In this document: piece after piece, positions 55,400-64,000 of the stretch
How the letters are laid out: every line of letters begins with the position of its first letter
Position numbering within the stretch: position 1 is the first letter of the stretch
From: Xenoacremonium recifei
Lineage: Eukaryota > Ascomycota > Sordariomycetes > Hypocreales > Nectriaceae
DNA length: 64,000 nucleotides
NCBI GenBank assembly: GCA_012184525.1
Contig: WOFQ01000001.1
Location: forward strand, 2,632,140 to 2,696,139
Direction: 5' to 3'
The notes under the pieces: model-generated
Told to the model about the DNA's origin: nothing
Database searches by the model: none
The model's input: the letters and a program-made list of their open reading frames with translations, nothing else
Made by a program: the position numbers and the translations under genes

Positions 55400-57191
55400 T
55401 TTGAGAATACTAAAATGGCGGTGGTCTTGGTGTTGTTTGTTTTGGCGACGGGAGTAAAAATGTCAGGCAGGCAGGCTCGGTTCCTCGATTGGCCTGGTCC
55501 AGCACTTCTCGGCAATCTTGTGGCGTCGGGCTAGTGACAGAAGATGTGGAATGTCACTGAAAGCACCAAAAAACGCTGAATGTTGGATATGGAGAGGGTG
55601 TACTGTGAAGTCTGGAGGTGAGGAATGCTGAGCTTACAGGTAAGGGAGGAGAAGGGAGAGGAGGGAGATCGACCAGTTAAGAAGTGGCGGGATTGGCAGT
55701 GTTCAGGGATCTCTCGATGTCAACATGCTGCACTAACCTAACATTATTCACGTCCGTCCAGCGAACACCACCAACACACAGACCGACGGGACACATGACA
55801 GGGCCCAGATAGCGTCCTTGTCTGCCGGGGGGTCTCTGGCTGGGTGGACCTTGAAACGACGCCAGAATCGCTCGCTGGCTATACTTGGGGCCTGACCGGT
55901 AGTAGCCGAAAGCCCTGCCTTACGAGCACGGTCGAGAAGAGGAGCTCTGGTCCAGTCGAACAGTGCTCCGTTCGCCGACCGTTCGTACACAGCTTTGGCG
56001 CCTCGGAACAGAGGGCATTTTGCACTGCCACCAACATCCAACCAACCGCTCGTTTCGGCCGGGCCTCCCAGGGGCCCAGTCCAGAACTCGCAGGGCCTCG
56101 CTTTAGCTGGCTTTAGCTGCCGTATTACCGGCAGACGCCAGGCACCGTTCAGGCTAGAGCCTCAGTGACAACCGCAGCTTCGCGCGAGTCACCGTCGTAT
56201 CGTCATCGGCCAGGGGGGATACGACATCGACCACAGCTGAGCTTCAGTGGAGCATGGCCGAAGACCAACAGCCTCCGGAGCGTGACGCCATAGCGCCTAT
56301 TATGACCTGAGCCGTGATGCTTCAAGCTCATTGAAGATCGCTCCCGACGGGGAGATTCGACGGTTACATTCATTGGAGGGTCATGCTGCTGTGAACCCCG
56401 CGGCGCCCCGGAAGGAGATGATTAGCCGTTCCACAGGATTAATAGCCTTATAATAGAGCCTATCTGGCGATGGCATCATATCTGCGCTGCTGTAGTCTAT
56501 GCGGGCCGCTGCACGAATCCCGTCCTGGTGGCATGCTCAGGCGGCCACCGCTTCCGCACGCGACAGGCGATCCCCAAGTCAGGCATCTTGTCGCGGCAGA
56601 TCTTTTGCGTTCTGCAAGGCTAATGTACACCGCGTTTGTTTATCAGGCGGTTGATCTGCCTGTCCAGGACCCTGCCGAAGGATCACCAGTAGACTCGACG
56701 ATTGCAACACCGTTCAGTTTGATAGCTGCAGAGGGAGCCCAAATCCTGCTGAAATACAGCGCTCTTGCCTTAGTGCAACTTTGGGTGCACCCCTTTTGCT
56801 GCGAAACTCGTTCAGGTCGACTCTGATACGTCCGCCCTTCGATGGATTCGCCGCTACCACGAGTCGCGGGGAACGGACTCCGCGGGGAGTTGATCTCAGC
56901 CCCCTAGTACCGCAGATGGATGCTGCCTGCCAAGATCCATGATATCACATGGTTCTGCGCCATCCTGGCTCTTTTTTGTGTCAACGGACTAAAATCTTCT
57001 TTCAATTTGCTGGGGCCTGGGATTGTACTTCTAATTGTCGCCACGACCCAAACGGAGAACGATGCCATCACGAAACTGTCAATTGGGTCCTTTACGAGAT
57101 GGAAACAGCTTAGATCGAAATAAGCATAGCTGGAACTAATCCCTTCGTTCCTGCAACATGTTAGCTGCGCAAAGTCGTAAATGCTAGAAAG
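55400..57191. other. Intergenic, GC-rich, no supported gene
   Basis: About 1.8 kb. Frames at 55748-56041 (minus) and 56470-56826 (plus) show no domain. Much of it looks like promoter of the small membrane protein and 3' flank of the regulator gene. Confidence 0.45.
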
Positions 57192-59699
57192 TCATACCAT
57201 CCACCCATCGACTTCAGCTGCGTCCGTCAGCATCGGGTCAGCCAGGGAGAAATTCGTATTGGAAGCCAGTCCGGGCAAATCCGGCACCAAGAAATCATCG
57301 CTGAATGTCGCAGGAAAATTGGCCACACATTCTGCATGCATGGTCAGCGTCGCGCCTCACACTGCTGCTCAATACGATTCTTACCCTGATAAACATCCCA
57401 AGTAACTTGGTCAAAGGCCATCGTGGCGCCCTGCGGCATATAAAATTGCCCATTGTTGTTTGGGGTCGCTGACTTCCCCTGTTGTCGGTCTCTCATACCT
57501 AAGAATGCACTCAAATGGTCGACGGCCTCTCCGGCATCACGAGAGACGACGCTGGAGCGCACCCATAGAGGATAGGTTTCCCTCAGCAGTTTCTCAGCCT
57601 TTATGCTTGTCTCCTGGTCGGGCATAACCTCAGGTGTGGTCTTTGCCAGCTGGACGCAATAGCAAAGAACGCTCATGCCCAACAAGAAGGCAGATTGAGC
57701 TAGCGAGGACACCATCCATGGTATGGGATATAGCTGGCCATCCGGTTGTGTCTCCTCACTAACAAGCTGTTGGAGCTCAAGAATCGTGATGGCGGCTTTG
57801 ACACACGCATGTCTTGAGTACTTATAGTCTGCATGGGTATAAGAGGGGTTGAGATACTTGCGATGAAGCCAAATATGAAGCCGCTGAAGTGCAAGCTTGA
57901 GCCATATACGGTGAAGAAGAACCTGCGCCGGTACCATAAAGGACCGACTGAGCGGTTGCCATCGAAAGATTGCTGGCAACAAAGCTCCGGAATCCTGAAT
58001 TTTCTGATCCAGTTCCATGACCTCAGAATACCGGATCTCACGAAGATCGGCAGTTAGGTCGCTGATTTGACCACCGATCGCATCAACGCGATTCTTTGCG
58101 AGACCGTAGAGAATGGGCGTGACCTCGGTCTCGGGCCTTGAAGGAGGCATTTCGATCGTATCTTCGTCGAAATCTTCGTCTAGCAAGTTCCGTGGCTCAG
58201 CAGTATCACACTGTTGCGACTTGAGAAGGCGCGGCAATCCCATCTGGCTGGCGAGTCGAAGGTCAATCTGAACAACGTATGACCATACCCGTCGGCGCAT
58301 CTCGCTCTCAAAGGGCGACAAGTTTGGAAAGTTTTGAGGATCGCGGTGAAATCCGAGACTTAATGCAAGTTGAACTAGGATGCCCTGTACGAACCAGATC
58401 CCGATGTCCGCGTCTTTGAGGAGCATGAGCTCAGAAGCGCAGTAGTGAAGCATCGTCTCTACTACATGCGGGCCGCCTTTGGTGAACTGGGCGAGAACGA
58501 GACACTGAACTGTTCGTTCTCGATGATCGTATATTTGTGTCGCATGTTCATCCGGCATACCCTGGAGCGTTGTTTGGTATTGCAGGGACAGACACATGAC
58601 GCTGAACAAGAGGCTGATCCACGCATAAGGCGTGGCTGCTGGATCCTGCCAGAAAACTTCATACTGAAGAGGAAATAGGTTAGATAAAAATGGTCAGTAC
58701 GAAAACAGTGTGATCATTAACGTACTTGTCGTAGGAATTGGCTACTGTGGAGGACTGCTAGTCCAGCTCCTCGCATATTGAAGTATCGTGCGACCATCCG
58801 GTCTACCGCTGGTCGAGCAGGTATAGAAGACAAAATATCGTCTTTAGTCGCCTCAACAGGTTCGTACAATAGGCGAGGACCGGGACTTTGTCGCGGTAGG
58901 GGGTCATAATTCGTAGCCAACATCCTCTCTTCTTCTTCCTTCTCGTAATGATCCTTAAGGTCGGAGATGCTATCGAGAACGGCAGCCCAGTGGACGCTAT
59001 TAACGTAGTTGGCACCATGGGAATGCATACGCATGCTCCCATGGTCCGAGGGAGCAGGGGAAGGTGGTTCCAGCTTAGTAGGGGGGGTTGCAGGCCTGAG
59101 GTCTCCAGTGGTAGACGACCTCAGGTGAAGCGTGCTTCCTAGGCCCGTGGATACACTATCCGGGGAGTGGACTTGTGAGCTTTGAGGAGAACTAGGAATT
59201 GAAGAGTCTGTGGCCACGACAGGTGTTTGTGGTGTTGGCTGTTGCAAAGGCTGTGCGATTTGCTCCTGTTGAAGCTGCTGTTTCCTTAATAAAGACCGTA
59301 CCATCGACTCGAGCTGTTGTATGCGCTCGCCGACGCTTGAAGTCCCATCTCGCTGCGGATTGGGGGCGTACGTGCAAGCAAGGGAGATTCCCTTGCCGAC
59401 GCAGGTCTTACATGGAAGCTGTCGATCACATTTTATTCTGAAAAAGAATTTAGCTTAATCCAGTAAAGATGCCTTGTTATTAGAGCGATTGAAGAACTGT
59501 TGTTGGGTAATTGACAGGATGGGTATGGGTTAATGTGGTGTCCTTACTTGCGACGCCTGCAAAATGTGCAGGATAGTTGAGGCTTCTCTCGCCGACGGTC
59601 TCGTTGTCTTACAGGTTCCGTTACACTCTCCAAGTGTCTTCCCGAGCTACTGCAGGCTGATTCTGGATTGAACACTGTATTCTGGCTTGCTTCCTTCAT
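57192..59699 (-). CDS. Zn2Cys6 transcription factor next to DHA1 permease
   Basis: Four exons: 59699..59548, 59437..58726, 58663..57385 and 57331..57192, giving 760 residues. The zinc cluster CTFCRRRKIKCDRQLPCKTC, followed by C eight residues after the last Cys, has spacing C-x2-C-x6-C-x5-C-x2-C-x8-C (about 44-72). An intron splits it after RRRK. A coiled-coil-like stretch (GERIQQLESMVRSLLRKQQL) and a Gln-rich region follow. The fungal_trans domain is seen in AWISLLFSVMCLSL, GIWFVQGILVQLALSLGFHR, SPFESEMRRRVWSYVVQIDL and LASQMGLPRLL. The last exon, found only through splicing, ends with an acidic segment (FSDDFLVPDLPGLASNTNFS). It diverges from the DHA1 gene over 593 bp, so that gene is its likely target. 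Confidence 0.9.
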
Positions 59700-60292
59700 C
59701 TTGTCTCATTTGCTCGGGTTTCTTAGGGTGGCGTAAGGGAGAGCTGGAGGCGACTTGTACGTAGTGAGGCTCTCTCCTGACCTGCAAGGCTGAGTTCTCG
59801 CTAATTTGTCGAAAAATATCAGCCGACTAAATTGATTGCAATATCTTAGCAAAGGATGCGAGGACTCTGGGGAGGGTGATGGGGATGTAGCCGGAGGTAT
59901 CGACGAGGCAAACAGCGGAGCAATCGACGGAGATATCGACGGAGCAATCTACGTAACTTCAAGCGAAACCGGGAGTCATGTGATGTTCCAACGGACTTCA
60001 GCGGATGAGTACCCTCGCCCGCACAATCATGAAGGCATGCTAAACGGAGCATTTATAGGACAATCGGCGGATTGCGGAGGTTCTGGCAATCGCCTGACCT
60101 TGTCCTCGGGGTCGCCTCCTGTCATTTCCGTTGCTTTACGGCTACGGGGTACTTATGACGGGAGCATGCCCCCAGGCTCGCGTCCTTTCAAAATGTCTAC
60201 CCATCTTCGCTCAAGTTGATACAAGTCCTCATCGCCTAAAACTTCTTAACTTACCTCAAAAGAATACAATCGCACAGCACTACGCAAAGAGC
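59700..60292. promoter_or_regulatory. Divergent promoter between Zn2Cys6 regulator and DHA1 permease
   Basis: 593 bp. A degenerate 12-bp tandem array with consensus GGAGnnATCGAC occupies 59893-59952 (five units), with weaker units just upstream from 59869. Arrays of this kind can be operators, but a decayed coding repeat is also possible. Confidence 0.5.
59893..59952. repeat. Five degenerate 12-bp tandem units
   Basis: The units are GGAGGTATCGAC, GAGGCAAACAGC, GGAGCAATCGAC, GGAGATATCGAC and GGAGCAATCTAC, exactly in phase. The second is the most diverged. Confidence 0.8.
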
Positions 60293-61878
60293 ATGGAGAA
60301 GATCCCATCTAACAGCCCTCCCGGAAGTCCGTCTGCAGATCCTGCTCCCAATCCTCCCGAAGATGTAGCACTCCCCGACCCGGACGTTGTCGACTGGGAC
60401 GGGCCAAAAGATCCCGCCAACCCTCGAAATTGGTCCAGGGCACGCAAAAATGTCACCATTGCGCTGGTCAGTCTCTCGGTTCTATACTGCAACCTGGCGA
60501 CAACCATGTTTGCCCCCGGTGCCAGCGTCATGGCGGCCGAATTGGGCTTTCATAACGAGGTTGTCATGGTTCTATGCATTACCATTGCCTCACTCGGGTT
60601 TGCCCTTGGCCCGCTGCTGGTCGCGCCGTTGTCCGAAGTATGTGGAAGGGTGCCTATCTATCGAACGAGTGCTATTCTATACCTAACCTTCACCACTGGC
60701 TGTGCGAGGAGCACACATGTTGCTGAGTTCCTTGTCTTCCGCTTTCTGACGGGTTGTGCTGCTGCATCGTACATGACTTGCGGCGGAGGTACCATTGCCG
60801 ATTTGCTCCCCAAGGAGGAAAGGGGTGCTGCTGTAGCCTTGTTCACAGCCGGCCCCTTGATCGGTCCAGTGAGTCGAAAGCAATGAGAAAGCATGAAATC
60901 CAATAGTTCATGAAAGATTAACTTAAGATACAGGTCGTCGGGCCGCTAATCGGAGGCTTCGTCACCCAAGACCTTGGGTGGAGATGGACTTTCTATCTTG
61001 TTCTCATGCTCGTAAGTTTGTATATCTCGGAATATCTTGAACATAGAATAACGAAACCTGACCAGGCCGGTGCTGTCACTATAACTGCGTTCATATTCAT
61101 GAGAGAGTCGAATGCTGCAATTCTTCTTTCTCGGAAAGCCGCTCGTCTGCGCAAAGAAACTGGCAATCTCAACTTGCATACCGCGAACGATAAAAACGTC
61201 CCGTTTCGAAGACTCATGCTGCACGCACTCCTTCGACCCCTCAGAATGCTTTTTTTGTCACCTGTGGTTCTAATGATTGCCTTGTACATGGCCGTGCTAT
61301 TTGGCATGATGATACTTCTCATCGCTACCTTTCCACTGATATACGAGGGACAATACGGTTGGAGTGTCGGGGTTTCTGGACTGGCTTATCTTGGCATCGG
61401 TATTGGAGCAGCTATCGGACTAGTCTGCTTCGGAAAGTTCAGCGATTCGCTTCTCAATACTTCCGGAAAAGAAGGACCCGAACGTCGTCTACTGATGATG
61501 ATCTGGGTTGGTCCATTAGTTCCGATTGGCTTCTTCTGGTACGGTTGGACTACATATTACAAGGTGCACTGGATCGTTCCCATCATTGGGACCGGTTTCA
61601 CTGCAGTCGGTGTCATCGTAGCCACAGCCTCGGCACAGACATACGTGATCGACATGTTTGGACCTCAGGGCGCAGCATCTGCTCTCGCGGCGATCACGTT
61701 GCTTCGGAATGCAGCAGGAGCCTTCATGGCTATGGTGGCTCCTCCGCTTTACGACCATCTGGGGTTGGGCTGGGGCAACAGTGTTTTGGCATTTATTACT
61801 CTAGCATTTGTGCCTGTGCCGCTCTTCTTCTACTGGAAAGGAGCGTGGTTGCGCAATAAGTTTCCAGTGAGTTTGTAA
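60293..61878 (+). CDS. DHA1-family MFS permease
   Basis: Three exons: 60293..60868, 60934..61011 and 61066..61878, giving 488 residues and 12 spans. The N-terminus carries the usual fungal sequence DVVDWDGPKDPANPRNWSRA. Later motifs are SEVCGRVPIYRTSAILYLTF (A-type loop), FRFLTGCAAASYMTCGGGTI and GPLIGP spliced to VVGPLIGGFVTQDLGWRWTF, which contains the motif C of drug:H+ antiporters. Such carriers export polyketide-like compounds, drugs or polyamines. The stop at 61876-61878 lies just after KFPVSL. A GTGAGT inside that end could splice to 61936 and change the last residues, so the C-terminus is uncertain. It diverges from the Zn2Cys6 gene at 57.2-59.7 kb. Confidence 0.88.
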
Positions 61879-62761
61879 GTAACCTGGGATTTGCTGGATA
61901 GATATCCTCCAAACACGACCGGTATTTGTCTTTAGGGAAGGGCAAAACACCGAGATGAAAAAACAGAGCTTCACTATCTTTTCCTATTTTAGACCAACTT
62001 TTATAATTTCCAATGCAATAGATTTTCTTCTACGCTGGTGTTGACATGGTGCTCCTAGCTTCAGCGCAAAGCATGCTGTAATAAAGGTCACAAAATATTG
62101 CTGCTGAGGAATAAAAGCACCACCACTTATCAGAGCAAGCTTTGGACTATAGTAATTGTTGCAGTTGGGGAGGAAGCCTCAGCTGCTGCTATTTTGAGAG
62201 GGCGGCTATCACCCGATGTCTTGACCGAAGTCTAGATGGTTTGATGCAAATATTCGCCCATGCCTGTTCTTGATTAGAATACATTTCTACAGACTACAAG
62301 CTTGTTGGAGGAATATCTTTTGGCAAGAAAGCGAATGTACGTACCCCATCTCCGGGATTGTAATTACTTCTGTTAACAATAATAAGCAAGTTAGGCCTAG
62401 CATGGCGTGGCGTTCCCAGGGTCTGTTGGCTGTCCATTCATCGTCGTGCATTTCGAGAAAACCACCAGCGGTGATTTGTTAGACGTGGTCATCCCCCGCT
62501 TTTCTGAGAATCTCCCAGCGGTGAACAGCGTCCTAATTACGGGCTGCAGATGGCGTCCTGTCTCATGTGACTTGTTGAGGAGGCCGCAGGCCGCCGGTAA
62601 GTTAGGCTCTGACTCTGTTCGGGCTCGAGCCTGATCTGTTTTCACAACCTCAAAGCAGGTTGTCATGCTTGATAGCCAAATTATTGCCATTTGAACACCA
62701 AGCAACCTTCATAGCGGTATCCGAAGCTCTTCTGATCCTCGAGGTCGCCTCTGCATCAATC
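61879..62761. other. Intergenic region
   Basis: 883 bp between two plus-strand genes. AT-rich in the first half; no gene or RNA seen. It holds the 3' UTR of the DHA1 gene and the promoter of the CCCH gene. Confidence 0.5.
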
Positions 62762-63832
62762 ATGCAGGAGCCTTTTGCTCCTGGGTATTGGACACTCGAC
62801 TTTGCTGCCACCACACCATGGGGAACTCGAGTTATTTGTCGATATTTTGCTCGTGGTCATTGCAAAAAGGGGCCAAATTGCTCCTTTCTACACAGTGACT
62901 CTCCTAGAGCAACGGGGCCAGAGGATTGGGTTCAGCCTTCTCCGGTTATACCTAAAAGCGAAATAGCAAGGCCGCCTACCTTGAAATCTCAAGTACTTTG
63001 TCGGTTCTTTGCCAGAGGAGTGTGTCGCCACGGAGACTCATGTCTCTTTCGTCATCCAGATAGTAGCGGAGACACCGAAATAGGCTTTCATGGAGATCGT
63101 GTACGTGTCTCAACCCGGTTCTTCCGTCAATCATCTCTTCATCTTCATAGCTAGACGTGCCAACTAACGAATCAGCAGGTTCTTGAAGATAAAGATTCGT
63201 GGACCCGGGCACTAGGCGGAGCATTGGTACACTTTGATGACGGAGCTGCTGTGTCCAAGATTTTTCTGCCCTCCGACTTTTCTACAGTTCGTCTGAAAAG
63301 GCTGCCTCTCGATAGCTCTCCAGACTCGATAGTCTCCTTGCTCGACAAAATGGGTATCACTATCCCTACCAGCGCCATTCGAGTGAATCTGGATAGGCAA
63401 GGGACCGCCACATATTGCAATGCCGACATCAGAATTGCATCGCCCGATTTTGCCGATGATCTTTGTTCTAAGTTCTCCATTGCAACTTGTACCGACGGTA
63501 TTGAAATCACACCTATTCCAACCTCTCTGGCCCAGGGCTCGAGCTTCCATTTCCTCGACAGCAGAAAGGTATACTGCTCGTGGCACAAGGCCACGCGCAC
63601 AGCATGGCTCTATTATGGAAGCTATGAAATGGCGCGCGAGGTCAGCTCTCAGTTCAACAAGGGCTTGTACAGGATACAAGGACGTGATGTTTGGGCTTCC
63701 TGGCCCATCGGCACCAACACTAGGTTCAAACCTATAGTTTGGACGGTGAAGTTGACTGAGATCCCCTCGGCTGCAGACCAAGAGGCCGTCTCTTTCGCAA
63801 TTTCAGGATGGATGCAACCCCGCCAGGGCTAG
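62762..63832 (+). CDS. CCCH zinc-finger protein with RRM-like modules, probably C-terminally truncated
   Basis: Two exons, 62762..63100 and 63179..63832, give 330 residues up to an in-frame TAG. Two CCCH fingers are exact C-x7-C-x5-C-x3-H: CRYFARGHCKKGPNCSFLH (about 25-43) and CRFFARGVCRHGDSCLFRH (about 79-97). They usually bind RNA. Exon 2 begins VLEDKDSWTRALGGALVHF and has RRM-like folds, with VRLKRLPLDSSPDSIVSLL and then KVYCSWHKATRTAWLYYGS. The last strand WTVKLTEIPS starts another module that stops after QPRQG, next to a palindromic tandem repeat. Fungal proteins with CCCH fingers plus RRM-like modules often continue into RING-IBR-RING ubiquitin-ligase domains, so this frame is probably cut short or spliced into sequence beyond the window. 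Confidence 0.72.
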
Positions 63833-63833
63833 G

Positions 63834-64000
63834 CATATATGCACGGCTAGCCGTGCAAATAAGATAACGTGACTTCTGCACGGTAGCCGTGCAAATAAGA
63901 TAGTATTATGTAAGCAGAAAAGGGGTAAGGGCGAGTCATATATGCACGCATAGGCGTGCAAATAAAGTCACATGCTTGCGCGCACGCATAGGCGTGCAAG
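63834..64000. repeat. Palindromic tandem repeat, about 103-bp period, running off the window end
   Basis: Four hairpin palindromes lie at 63841-63856 (GCACGGCTAGCCGTGC), 63878-63892 (GCACGGTAGCCGTGC), 63944-63959 and 63982-63997 (both GCACGCATAGGCGTGC). Each is followed by GCAA, the first three by AAATAA. The first and third, and the second and fourth, are 103-104 bp apart, so each period holds two hairpins. CATATAT precedes hairpins one and three. In the second period the sixth stem pair is changed from G:C to C:G in both hairpins. Confidence 0.85.

Noticed and set aside
1..64000. tRNA, rRNA, telomeric repeat or intact transposon
   Set aside because: No cloverleaf-type boxes, TTAGGG runs, long terminal repeats or transposase/reverse-transcriptase frames were seen by eye; a tRNAscan and repeat search would be decisive.

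Overview
The window is nuclear DNA of a filamentous ascomycete, most likely a Sordariomycete. Genes carry one to eight short introns of roughly 40-75 nt with GTAAGT/GTGAGT-type donors. Protein families are typical of the group: Mdm10 of the ERMES complex, Zn2Cys6 regulators, many MFS permeases, a HeLo-domain protein and an LDB19-type arrestin. I rebuilt exon structures by eye from splice signals and reading-frame continuity. I see no rRNA, tRNA, CRISPR or intact transposon.

Layout. 1.0-2.35 kb: mdm10 (minus). 2.35-5.9 kb: no convincing gene. 5.9-7.2 kb: multi-span membrane protein (minus). 7.2-11.4 kb: no convincing gene. 11.4-18.4 kb: a head-to-head pair, a HeLo-pseudokinase protein (minus) and a 1478-residue kinase-Sel1-ankyrin-membrane protein (plus), sharing a 557-bp promoter. 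18.5-19.6 kb: secreted Cys-rich protein made of two related modules (minus). 20.7-23.9 kb: pantothenate/allantoate-type permease (minus) diverging from an M19 dipeptidase-like gene (plus). 23.9-32.3 kb: gene desert, then the arrestin gene (32.3-33.8 kb). 36.4-37.0 kb: a five-exon, 100-codon orphan. 37.5-39.9 kb: nine-exon sugar-type permease (minus). 41.3-46.1 kb: DHA2 efflux pump (minus) diverging from a Zn2Cys6 regulator (plus). 46.3-50.6 kb: LigB/DODA-type dioxygenase and a membrane-anchored double amidohydrolase (both minus). 51.6-52.5 kb: glutathione transferase. 54.8-55.4 kb: small secretory/membrane protein (minus). 57.2-61.9 kb: second Zn2Cys6 regulator (minus) diverging from a DHA1 permease (plus). 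62.8-63.8 kb: CCCH/RRM-like protein whose reading frame stops next to a palindromic tandem repeat that runs to the window edge.

How the genes work together. Two Zn2Cys6-MFS divergent pairs look like locally regulated transport modules. The permease-dipeptidase pair may be a small nitrogen or amide scavenging module. No polyketide synthase, NRPS or terpene synthase is present, so this is not a complete secondary-metabolite cluster. The most unusual locus is the HeLo-pseudokinase/kinase pair: it places a membrane-active cell-death-type domain fused to a degenerate kinase beside a catalytically equipped, membrane-anchored kinase, an arrangement reminiscent of animal RIPK/MLKL necroptosis. That function is inference.
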